From Pantanalinema sp. GBBB05 (GTDB taxonomy: Bacteria; Cyanobacteriota; Cyanobacteriia; Leptolyngbyales; Leptolyngbyaceae), in contig VRZD01000008.1 in the NCBI GenBank assembly GCA_016743235.1, forward strand, positions 62,001 through 126,000: 64,000 nucleotides of DNA, written 5' to 3'. Position 1 is the first letter of the stretch. Each line of letters begins with the position of its first letter. A program made the translations under genes and the position numbers. The notes below the pieces were generated by a model that saw only the letters and a program-made list of their open reading frames with translations, made no database searches and was not told the origin of the DNA. This document shows, piece after piece, positions 18,525-25,741 of this stretch.

Positions 18525-18588
18525 ACGTCTGGTGATCTAAATGTAGTGGGTCTGAAATTAGATTTGTAATTGGGTTAGCGAACATCAT
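18490..18588 (-). CDS. Possible 32-residue leader peptide overlapping the start of the 244-residue protein
   Basis: ACGGAGGT lies seven bases before ATGATG at 18588. The frame reads MMFANPITNLISDPLHLDHQ and continues for 12 more residues to a TGA at 18490, passing the start of the next gene (18524) in another frame. The strong ribosome site here and its absence at 18524 suggest translational coupling. No homology is recognised. Confidence 0.35.
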   Translation of the reverse strand: MMFANPITNLISDPLHLDHQTYERTSFERNCN

Positions 18589-18641
18589 TGAACTTACCTC
18601 CGTAGCTTTGATCCAGTAAAAATCATAGACAAATACAACTT

Positions 18642-18761
18642 AATCGGTTGCGATTCCGCGCAAGTTAGCAAAGCGGTGCTCTACCATTGAGCTACAGGGG
18701 CATAATCAAGCCCCTGATGGGATTCGAACCCACAACGTCCTGTTACCAGAGGTATGTAGGC
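18642..18761 (-). ncRNA. Circularly permuted tRNA-like RNA (YrlA-type Y RNA candidate)
   Basis: In transcription order, CCTCTGGTAACAGG comes first, then a perfect T arm GTGGG-TTCGAAT-CCCAT (18733-18717). Next come CAGGGGC, an 8-nt loop TTGATTAT and GCCCCTG (18716-18695), which form a closed 7-bp acceptor stem. TA and a D arm GCTC-AATGGTA-GAGC (18692-18678) follow, then CCGCTTTGCTAACTTGCGCGG. The 3' half of a tRNA thus precedes its 5' half. There is no second D arm upstream or T arm downstream, so two ordinary tRNAs do not explain it. Bacterial YrlA RNAs join a tRNA-like module to a Ro-binding helix, and a Ro-like protein is encoded in the same series. A permuted tRNA-Thr (GGT in the 3' half) is the alternative. 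Confidence 0.6.
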
Positions 18762-18893
18762 TTCACAAGTTTGGGCGCGAAAATGGCATGTCTAACTGTA
18801 ACCCTTGAAACAAGTGTTTCTATTGGTTGGGTTATAAGAGTGTGAAACAGGAGGATAGAGATCGTGACCCAGCCAGATCTCATGCCCCCCGAC

Positions 18894-18966
18894 TGGGAAG
18901 GAAGGAATCGAACCCTCAATCACTTGATTCAAAGTCAAGTCGCTTTGCCTGTTTGCGTACTTCCCA
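18894..18966 (-). tRNA. tRNA-Gln (anticodon TTG)
   Basis: This is a complete 73-nt cloverleaf. The acceptor TGGGAAG pairs with CTTCCCA. The D stem is CGC/GCG, the anticodon arm CTTGA-CTTTGAA-TCAAG gives anticodon TTG, the variable loop is TGATT, and the T arm is GAGGG-TTCGATT-CCTTC. CCA is not encoded, which is usual in cyanobacteria. It is the only fully canonical tRNA seen in the window and lies upstream of the permuted tRNA-like RNA on the same strand. Confidence 0.9.
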
Positions 18967-19112
18967 ATAGATGACTACAAACTGCTGGCATCAGCAGAGA
19001 TTAGAAGAAATAACACCCTTCCAGAGCATAAGTTTGTCTTAGGTCAGAGAGAACTGAAGTCGCTTGAGCGGAGGATGGTTTTCCCTGTTTGTATAATCTG
19101 GTTGAAGGACAC

Positions 19113-19220
19113 CTAGAAAGATGATCTCGAAGAGACGCAGAAGTGCGTAGAAAATGAGCTTGTGAGAACTCTAATCGCTTCAGAGGAATGACCTATTTTT
19201 GGCAGAGAGGGAGTGATCAT
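19113..19220 (-). CDS. Possible 35-residue small ORF
   Basis: AAGGAG lies seven bases before the ATG at 19220. The product begins MITPSLPKIGHSSEAIRVL and ends at TAG 19113. It is Ser/Thr-rich and not recognised. Position between promoter and tRNA-Gln suggests a leader ORF, but chance is possible. Confidence 0.25.
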   Translation of the reverse strand: MITPSLPKIGHSSEAIRVLTSSFSTHFCVSSRSSF

Positions 19221-19255
19221 TGATTAGCTCCTTGATGTTTCACCTCGTAATACAA

Positions 19256-19297
19256 AAATAATACTTTATACTACAAAATGTCAAGGGGATACTACAA
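19256..19297 (-). promoter_or_regulatory. Candidate promoter of the tRNA / Ro-like operon with repeated ATACTACAA sites
   Basis: TTGACA on the minus strand (19284-19279) is followed by TATTAT at 15 bases or TATTTT at 18 bases. ATACTACAA occurs on the plus strand at 19268-19276 and 19289-19297, 21 bp apart and bracketing the -35 box. The same half-site forms a palindrome at 20248-20265. Confidence 0.4.
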
Positions 19298-19340
19298 CTT
19301 GTTTAGGGAGCCGACGATCGCCCAGTGCAGCCGCCAGAAC

Positions 19341-19390
19341 AATGAGGACTAAGAGTGAACTCCTTGATTGTTCGTTCTCAGTCCTCCATT
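19341..19390 (-). terminator. Inverted repeat at the end of the HNH gene
   Basis: AATGAGGACT-AAGAGTGAAC pairs with GTTCGTTCTCAGTCCTCCATT across a ten-base loop, with a few mismatches. It lies a few bases past the HNH stop codon and probably terminates that transcript. Confidence 0.5.
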
Positions 19391-19397
19391 CTTGTGA

Positions 19398-19919
19398 TTA
19401 GTCCTGGGTTCTCCAGAACTGTTCAGCAAACACGATCGCCGGGTGAATCGGAGCTTTGGGTTTAGTTTTCAGCACCATACCCGTTTCGTGCAATAACCGG
19501 TCACCTTTAGCCGAGTTACACTTCTCACACGCGGCTACTACGTTGTCCCAGGTATGAGTACCGCCCTTAGAGCGGGGAATTACGTGATCGAGGGTCAGAT
19601 GCTTGGTACTACCGCAGTACTGGCAGGTGTGATGGTCACGGCGGAAAATTTCTCGACGGCTGACGGGAGGGGCTTTCCAATGCCGTTCGGGATTGCCACT
19701 GGTTAACCGAATGTGCTCGGAAATTTGCAGGACAACACTAGGAGAACGGACTTCCCACTGCTGAGTGCTACCGAAGTCTAAGGCTTCCGCTTGTCCCGTC
19801 ACCAGTAACACGATCGCTCGTTTAATGTTGATCCGGGCTAAAGGCAAGTAGTTTTTAGAAAAAACGACCACCTGGTTTTGTAATATCGGTGTCTGCTGAC
19901 TCTGTGATTGAGTGGACAT
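19398..19919 (-). CDS. Small HNH endonuclease with PLMP-like N-terminal domain
   Basis: The protein has 173 residues from the ATG at 19919, which GAGGAG precedes by seven bases. The N-terminal part (VVVFSKNYLPLARINIKRAIVLLVTG) has the layout of the PLMP domain seen at the start of IscB-type nucleases. The C-terminal part is an HNH nuclease with CQYCG, LDHVIPRSKGG, CEKCN and KGDR. There is no RuvC domain. This combination matches the IshB class and also the HNH gene common in cyanobacterial chromosomes, whose role is unknown. A structured leader with an intrinsic terminator lies directly before the ribosome site. Confidence 0.88.
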   Translation of the reverse strand: MSTQSQSQQTPILQNQVVVFSKNYLPLARINIKRAIVLLVTGQAEALDFGSTQQWEVRSPSVVLQISEHIRLTSGNPERHWKAPPVSRREIFRRDHHTCQYCGSTKHLTLDHVIPRSKGGTHTWDNVVAACEKCNSAKGDRLLHETGMVLKTKPKAPIHPAIVFAEQFWRTQD

Positions 19920-19931
19920 CGGTTTACTCCT

Positions 19932-19970
19932 CAAAAAACAATCCCCGCTCCTGGTGATAGAAGCGGGGAT
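19932..19970 (-). terminator. Intrinsic terminator abutting the HNH ribosome binding site
   Basis: ATCCCCGCT pairs with AGCGGGGAT (9 bp, loop of 12) and is followed on the minus strand by TGTTTTTTGA, after which GAGGAG begins at once. It either ends a separate upstream RNA or acts as an attenuator that controls the HNH gene. Confidence 0.7.
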
Positions 19971-20446
19971 GGGGGACGTTGAGACGCTTTCCCTATATCG
20001 GTGTCAGGTTGCCCTGCACCTCCCGCTGCTGATCAGTTGATCCGGATGAAGCCATCCGGCGATCGCTGTAAAAATGCCTTCATGAATAGAGTTATCGTCA
20101 CTCAACGGCGCTATTTCCTGCCATGCAGGCAGCCCGAATACTCCACCCAAACCTCGGTTGGGGCAAACATTCATACTGGGTATCATGGCAAGAAGTCGGC
20201 GTTTCATGGAAGGCTAACGTTTTTGGGCTACAAATGTGGCTGCTTACATACTACAACTGTAGTATTAAATTGTCTACCTGTTTGTTGTCACCAGGCGCTT
20301 CGGGTATGGATACAGGCAACTCAAGGAGTACTCCGGAAATGCCGCTCAAGAGTTTTCTCGTATACAGGTTTGGTTCTGCTGGCTCCAGCGGTTTGTCCCT
20401 GTAGCCGTGGGAACGAAGCTCAAACCAGTGGCAGATCGATCGCCCC
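19971..20446 (-). ncRNA. Structured noncoding leader or RNA upstream of the HNH gene
   Basis: No credible protein is encoded in about 470 bp. The region can form several strong hairpins: 20000-20020 (GGTGCAGG-GCAA-CCTGACACC, GNRA loop and one bulge), 20042-20059 (CCGGATG-GCTT-CATCCGG), 20117-20129 (CCTGC/GCAGG) and 20146-20163 (CCCCAACC/GGTTTGGG, one mismatch). A perfect palindrome ATACTACAACTGTAGTAT lies at 20248-20265. I could not match it to RNase P RNA, tmRNA, SRP RNA or a known riboswitch. It ends at the terminator 19932-19970. Confidence 0.45.
20248..20265. promoter_or_regulatory. Palindromic operator candidate
   Basis: ATACTACA-AC-TGTAGTAT is an 8-bp inverted repeat. TACTACA/TGTAGTA arms are of the kind bound by BlaI/MecI/CopY-family repressors. 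Single half-sites occur at the promoter of the neighbouring tRNA operon (19268 and 19289). Confidence 0.4.
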
Positions 20447-23062
20447 TTAGCGCAGATAGACGGGTGGAGTTGAGGTTGTACTCAATGGTAGGAGCACGGT
20501 AAAGGTAGTTCCCTGTCCAACGCTGGGGCTTTCTACTTGAATATCGCCTCCATGTAACTCAACCAGCTGCCGGACAATTGCTAACCCTAACCCCAATCCA
20601 CCATGTTTACGTGTGGTTGAACTGTCTGCCTGCCGAAAATAGTCGAAAATATATGGCAAAACCTCCGCTGGAATGCCTTGTCCGGTGTCACTGACTTGAA
20701 TTTTTGCTTCTCCGTGCTGTTGTTCCAGTCGAATCTCAACTTTGCCTCCGGCGGGTGTAAATTTGACCGCATTTGAGAGTAGGTTTTCCATGACTTGTTG
20801 TAGACGATCGCGATCGCCTAAGACAGGATCAGTCAGTTCTTTAACCGCAACATTGAGTTGAATTGTTTTAGCTGTTGCGGTGGGTTGTACGGTTTGTACT
20901 GCCGCTTCAATCACGGAGCGTAAATCCACTGGATATTTATTCAGTAGCAGCTTGCCACGTAACAACCGAGAAATGTCTAACAAATTCTCAATCAATTGGG
21001 TTTGTAATCGAGCATTGCGCTCGATCGTTTCTAAGGCGCGAGCCGTGATAGTTTCATTAAATTTGCGAGTTCGTAATGCCTCTGCCCATCCCAGGATAGA
21101 GTTTAGCGGTGTGCGAAGCTCATGGGATACGATCGCCAAAAACTCATCCTTCAATCGGTTCGCCTGCTCTAACTCCTCAGACTGCCGTTGCAGCGCGTTC
21201 AAAGCCACCTGTAGCTCACGGCGACGCAGACTAACTTCTTCTACTAACGCTTCCAAATCCTGATTCTGGCTAGCAAGCTCCTGTTGCAATAAGTCGCGGA
21301 CTCGCTTCAGCGCAACTAAATTGCCAACTCGTGCTTTTAGCTCTTCCACCGAAAAAGGCTTCATTAAATAGTCCTGCGCTCCCTGACGTAACAGTTGTAC
21401 ACGCAGTTTATCGTCAGCCTTGGCAGTTAACATCACCATTGGCGTCGTATCCAATTCTGGATAGGTGCGGAGTTGTTGGAGCAGTTGATCACCACTCAAA
21501 TAGGGCATCATTACATCACTCAGAATTAAATCAGGTTGAAGTGCGATCGCTTGTGTCAATCCTTCTTGCCCATTTGCTGCCGTTGCTGTGCGATACTCGG
21601 GTGACAACGTTGTGATGATGAACTGATTCATCTCAGGATTATCTTCTACCACCAGCACTAAGGGTTTGCCGTCAGCCATGTCTTGACTGGGTAGGTTGAG
21701 GGGACTGAGGGTACGGAGTTCTTCCACCATTAAAGTGACCATTTCTTCAGTCTGCCCTAATTCAGGAGTGGCAGTCGTGACGGGTACGCCCGAGGGTGCA
21801 ATTAAAGGTAGTATGACTGTAAATTGGGCACCACCCATGGGGGCGTCTGTCACCTCGATCGAGCCACTTTGCAACTCAGTAAATTCTTTCGCAATCGCCA
21901 ATCCTAATCCAGTGCCGCCAAAGCGCCGAGTCGTGCCACCTTCTCCCTGACTAAATCGCTCAAAGATGGTTTCGCGTAATTCAACTGGCACACCAGGACC
22001 ACTATCTTGCACCGAAAGAATGGCGCGATCGGCTAAAGCTGGCACATCAATGGCATCTGTATTGGTAGAAGCACTCTCAGTTTGGGGGGTGGCTAATTGG
22101 CACCGAATCGTACCGCCGTTGGGCGTGAATTTGAAGGCGTTGGCCGTTAAGTTCAGCAGAATTCGCTGTACCTTTGCCGCATCAATTTGAGCAGACAACG
22201 ACTCCGGGGCATCAATCACGAATGTTATTTGCTTTTCCTGAGCTAGACCATCAAAATTAGCTGCCGTCAGCCGGACTAGTTGGGCTAAGTCAACTTGCGT
22301 ATAGTGGAGTGCAACCCGCCCTGCTTCTAGCTTAGAAACATCCAAGAGGTCATTCACCTGTTTAAGCAATAGCCGAGCATTACGATCGACGATGGTTAAG
22401 TCACGCCGGTAAGCCTGATTCCAGTCCTCTTGTTTGAGCAGCTTCTCAATCGGTCCTAAAATTAAGGCAAGGGGAGTTCGTAATTCATGGCTAACATTGG
22501 CAAAGAACTGAGTTTTGAGTTGATCGACTTCCTTTAATTGCTGATTAAATGCGGCTAATTTATGATTAGCTGTTTCTAGGTGAGAGCGGCGTTCTTCAGA
22601 CAATTTGGCAGATTCTACTAAAGCCAACGCTTGAGGAACCAGGAGTGGTAGGATCAGGGCTGTAGTGACAGAGGCGATCGCGGTCAGCACTTTCAACGCA
22701 CCTGAAAGCCAGTACGTTGGATGCCACAGTGTCCATACCTCCATGAAGTGGGTGCTACCACAGGCAACAATGAACGAGCCAAACGCCAAAAACATCCAAT
22801 GAAACGGAATTTCCTGGCGGGTTTTATAGACTAAGTAAGCTAGAGTTCCTGAAATCGCAACATAGGCAAGGGCAATGAGCGAGTCTGAGATCACATGCAG
22901 CCAAACCAAGCCTGGCTTCCACAAGTAACAATGCCCATGAGGAATAAATCCATTCACGGCTACTAATGAATGCCACCATTGTGGAGTGAGCAGCAGCAGT
23001 ACGCAGACAGCAATGCCTACAACTATTCTGTAACTCAGGTTATCGCGATTAATACCTATCAT
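20447..23062 (-). CDS. Ethylene-receptor-like hybrid histidine kinase (EBD-HisKA-HATPase-REC-HisKA-HATPase)
   Basis: This 871-residue protein begins with a membrane domain related to plant ETR1: conserved Asp in VISDSLIALAYVAI, Tyr seven residues later, and CGSTHFMEVWT with the Cys and His that bind copper and ethylene in ETR1. The proline after the conserved Ile is serine here. A coiled linker leads to a first kinase core (VSHELRTPLALILG; FERFSQGEGGTTRRFGGTGLGLA). A receiver follows (VVEDNPEMN, LILSDVMMP), then a second complete kinase core (VSHELRTPLNSILG, HGGLGLGLAIV). Cyanobacterial relatives such as Synechocystis SynEtr1 bind ethylene. It is followed by an RNA-rich 470 bp and preceded by a lone receiver gene. 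Confidence 0.9.
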   Translation of the reverse strand: MIGINRDNLSYRIVVGIAVCVLLLLTPQWWHSLVAVNGFIPHGHCYLWKPGLVWLHVISDSLIALAYVAISGTLAYLVYKTRQEIPFHWMFLAFGSFIVACGSTHFMEVWTLWHPTYWLSGALKVLTAIASVTTALILPLLVPQALALVESAKLSEERRSHLETANHKLAAFNQQLKEVDQLKTQFFANVSHELRTPLALILGPIEKLLKQEDWNQAYRRDLTIVDRNARLLLKQVNDLLDVSKLEAGRVALHYTQVDLAQLVRLTAANFDGLAQEKQITFVIDAPESLSAQIDAAKVQRILLNLTANAFKFTPNGGTIRCQLATPQTESASTNTDAIDVPALADRAILSVQDSGPGVPVELRETIFERFSQGEGGTTRRFGGTGLGLAIAKEFTELQSGSIEVTDAPMGGAQFTVILPLIAPSGVPVTTATPELGQTEEMVTLMVEELRTLSPLNLPSQDMADGKPLVLVVEDNPEMNQFIITTLSPEYRTATAANGQEGLTQAIALQPDLILSDVMMPYLSGDQLLQQLRTYPELDTTPMVMLTAKADDKLRVQLLRQGAQDYLMKPFSVEELKARVGNLVALKRVRDLLQQELASQNQDLEALVEEVSLRRRELQVALNALQRQSEELEQANRLKDEFLAIVSHELRTPLNSILGWAEALRTRKFNETITARALETIERNARLQTQLIENLLDISRLLRGKLLLNKYPVDLRSVIEAAVQTVQPTATAKTIQLNVAVKELTDPVLGDRDRLQQVMENLLSNAVKFTPAGGKVEIRLEQQHGEAKIQVSDTGQGIPAEVLPYIFDYFRQADSSTTRKHGGLGLGLAIVRQLVELHGGDIQVESPSVGQGTTFTVLLPLSTTSTPPVYLR

Positions 23063-23330
23063 CAATTTCTGATCCCAGGAAGCGAGTCTATACTCTTATT
23101 GTGTAATAATTCTTACCTATAAACCCATGATTCATTGGCTTATCGATAGAGGATCAAGATCGCAATAAGATTAGAGCCAAATTTGAGCCGATTCGCGATC
23201 CAGCCAAGGCTTAGGCTCCCCAAAACCAGTTAAGGATAATAGGTTTAATTACCTGGAAAGCGGATGCCTCACCGATCTAGACGGTTGCACTGTCGCTCTG
23301 CCAAAATTGTCAGTAATTTAATTTACCCTC

Positions 23331-23783
23331 TTAAGGCAAATAGGTATTTTTCCTTACCTGTAAAAAAGCGGCAATTTTAGCCAGGAGTTGCTCAAACTCG
23401 ATCGGTTTACGGATAAAGTCATTCGCTCCTAAAGCTAATCCCTGAATCGCATCAGCCTCCTCAAAGGCGGTCACTAGCAAAATTGGCATAAAAGGAATCT
23501 TGGCATTCTGCCGAATCTGCCGGGTCACTTCATACCCGCTCATATCTGGCATCATCACATCCATGAGGATTAAATCAGGCGGCGAACTTTCAACTTTTGC
23601 TAAGGCTGCGCTGCCGCTATCGGCTGTCTCAATCTCATATCCTTCCGCTTCTAAGATAGTCTGCAACAGAAATAAGTTGTCGCTCAGGTCATCTACTACA
23701 AGAACACGAAATGTGGAAGAATCACTCACGGGGAAGATGTCTAAATCAAAGGGTCGGGAGCTTGGAAGAATTTCATTATCCAT
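23331..23783 (-). CDS. Single-domain response regulator
   Basis: A lone receiver of about 150 residues has acidic pair VVDDLSDN, phosphoacceptor LILMDVMMPD, conserved Thr in LLVTAFEE and Lys in FIRKPIEF. There is no output domain, so it acts as a phosphate shuttle or by protein contact. It sits between two hybrid kinases on the same strand, with 268 bp to the ethylene-receptor-like gene. It is probably a relay partner of one of them. The ATG at 23783 is preferred over the upstream TTG at 23792. Confidence 0.9.
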   Translation of the reverse strand: MDNEILPSSRPFDLDIFPVSDSSTFRVLVVDDLSDNLFLLQTILEAEGYEIETADSGSAALAKVESSPPDLILMDVMMPDMSGYEVTRQIRQNAKIPFMPILLVTAFEEADAIQGLALGANDFIRKPIEFEQLLAKIAAFLQVRKNTYLP

Positions 23784-23956
23784 TGTTTCCAACGAACTGA
23801 CGCACTCACATCATCCTTTGGGTAGAGATTATTTCTCCAGGATAAAGTCAGGGTGCGCTCAAAAACGCTTTTAGCAGCGATATTGCCCGTTACTACCCTA
23901 TTGGTGATAGGTAAAGCCCAGGCACTATCTAGTTATCCTGTACTAACTATTATGGC

Positions 23957-25741
23957 TCAGGGTTTTGGTGGCATTCGCAGTCGAATCATAAAACAAATTT
24001 GGCGATTTGCACTCTCTACCTCGATCGACCCACCCATTTGTTCCACCAATTTCTTTACGAGTGATAATCCTAAGCCCGTGCCACCATGTTTCCAGGGATC
24101 ATTATTAGGAATACGGTAGAACTTATCAAAAATTCGAGGCAATTCTTCGGGGGCAATTTCTATGCCCGTGTTGACTACCATCAGTTGGAGGTAGCTAACT
24201 GGCGGCATCACGCTAGTATCTTGAGTCATACTGGCTGAAATTGAAATACTTTCATCTGCAGGAGTGTATTTGCAGGCATTACTCAACAGCTCTGTAACAA
24301 TGCGATTGAAACTAAGCGGGTCAAGCTCCAGAATCGGCAGATCAGGAGCGAGATTGACCTGAAAGGTTTGTCGTTGGTTTTGAGTGCGAATTTCAAATGG
24401 CTCAATCAGGTGAAGCAATAAATTTTGTAGATGAACGGGCATAGGTTGACTGACATAAGTTCCTGCCTCAATGTGTTGTAGGCTTAACAGGTCTTCTACC
24501 AAAGCCAGTTCGCGATCGCATTCCTCTTGCAAGACTTGCAGGTATTGCTCCACTTTATGCTGTGGAGTTGCTGGCTGAGAGCTGGCTGTCGCCCAATTTT
24601 GCCCTTGATCGACCACCGTTGTGAGTAGTTTAATAATCATTTTCATACTGGCGATCGGGGTCCGCAATTCATGGGAGATGGTGCTAAGAAAGTCATCTTT
24701 CAGTTGATTTAATCGCTCCAGTTCTCTGACTTGTGCTTGCGCCGCTTCGTACAGTCGGGCTTGTCGCAGAGCGATCGCACATTGGTTTGCCACCTGCTGC
24801 ACAAGATGAACTTCTAGTTCATTAAAACTGGAATACGTTTCTCTAAACAACCAGAGATCTCCCAAAATACCAGTTTGGTTGACTTGATCATCAAAAATAG
24901 GACAGGCAAGAATGGCAGAGTGATTACGAATTGAACTGGGCTGAATTTGGCAAAATGCAAAGCAGATGCGCTCCTGTAATTGTTCATATAATTCAGGAAA
25001 GTCTGCCATACAGAGTGTTTGTCCCTGAGTGACGCTAGCACCTGGTTGAGTCCATTGATAGCGGATGGTGGAGGTTGAGTGATCGGCACTGTACAATGCG
25101 GTATCACAACAGCGCAGTTCTAATGCCCAAGCTAATGTTTCAACGGCTGCCTGCAAAACTTGATGTTGATCCAAGGAATCTCGCACTTGATCAGAAATGC
25201 GTTTCAGTGCTACTTCCAAATTCAACGCTTGTTCCAGTTCTAGTGTCCGAGCCTGAACTTGGCGCTCCAAGTTGGCATTGAGTCGGCGAACTTCTGCTTC
25301 TGCTTGTTGACGGGTTTCAATTTCCTGTTGCAATTGGTGTTTTTGCTGTTGCAGCAGGAGTTGATTTTTAACACGAACTAGGACTTCAAGTTCCTGAAAT
25401 GGCTTTGTAATGTAATCCTGCCCACCTAGTTCAAATGCCCGCACTTTATCGCTAATTTGATTTAAGGCACTGATGAAAATGACTGGAATATCGGTAGTCA
25501 CCTCCGATGTTTTCAGTTGCTGGCAGACCTCGTAACCGTTCATTTCTGGCATATTAATATCTAGCAGAATCAGATCAGGCGGATTGTGATGAGCTGCTTG
25601 CAGCGCCATTCTGCCACTCAGGGATTTAAATACGGTGTAATTCTGTGCCTCTAGGATTTTGGCTAACAACCGCAGATTATCTGGAGTATCATCGACGACC
25701 AGAATACTGATTTCAGAGGTCGGTTTAAGGAGCGCTGCCAT
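23957..25741 (-). CDS. Receiver-GAF-histidine kinase (REC-GAF-HisKA-HATPase)
   Basis: This protein has about 594 residues. The receiver covers residues 10-130 (ILVVDDTPDN, LILLDINMPEMNG), followed by a coiled-coil and a GAF domain (about 190-335). HisKA has STISHELRTPIASMKM and HATPase ends GGTGLGLSLVKKLV. The ATG at 25741 has AGGAAGG and overlaps the stop of the upstream kinase gene, so the two are cotranscribed and translationally coupled. The GAF region has a Cys (LRCCDTALYS) but not the full motif of a bilin-binding GAF. The kinase gene at 57152-58852 is a close paralogue in layout. It is probably soluble and phosphorylated by the membrane kinase encoded upstream. Confidence 0.9.
   Translation of the reverse strand: MAALLKPTSEISILVVDDTPDNLRLLAKILEAQNYTVFKSLSGRMALQAAHHNPPDLILLDINMPEMNGYEVCQQLKTSEVTTDIPVIFISALNQISDKVRAFELGGQDYITKPFQELEVLVRVKNQLLLQQQKHQLQQEIETRQQAEAEVRRLNANLERQVQARTLELEQALNLEVALKRISDQVRDSLDQHQVLQAAVETLAWALELRCCDTALYSADHSTSTIRYQWTQPGASVTQGQTLCMADFPELYEQLQERICFAFCQIQPSSIRNHSAILACPIFDDQVNQTGILGDLWLFRETYSSFNELEVHLVQQVANQCAIALRQARLYEAAQAQVRELERLNQLKDDFLSTISHELRTPIASMKMIIKLLTTVVDQGQNWATASSQPATPQHKVEQYLQVLQEECDRELALVEDLLSLQHIEAGTYVSQPMPVHLQNLLLHLIEPFEIRTQNQRQTFQVNLAPDLPILELDPLSFNRIVTELLSNACKYTPADESISISASMTQDTSVMPPVSYLQLMVVNTGIEIAPEELPRIFDKFYRIPNNDPWKHGGTGLGLSLVKKLVEQMGGSIEVESANRQICFMIRLRMPPKP

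Larger units (their letters stand above)
18967..19397. other. Region upstream of tRNA-Gln: promoter and possible small ORF
   Basis: No standard gene lies here. It holds a candidate promoter (19256-19284), a 35-codon ORF with a ribosome site (19113-19220) and the inverted repeat that ends the HNH gene (19341-19390). Confidence 0.4.

Noticed and set aside
18642..18761. Two-piece (permuted) tmRNA
   Set aside because: The D arm is a normal tRNA D arm with GCTC/GAGC stem and no tag-coding region or tmRNA 5' consensus is near; a tRNA or Y RNA-like element fits better.
19971..20446. RNase P RNA, SRP RNA or known riboswitch
   Set aside because: None of the conserved sequence blocks of these RNAs could be found on the minus strand.
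20001..20450. 149-codon open frame on the plus strand upstream of the HNH gene
   Set aside because: Cys- and Arg-rich translation with no recognisable domain, no ribosome site, and it lies antisense to a hairpin-rich region; treated as chance.
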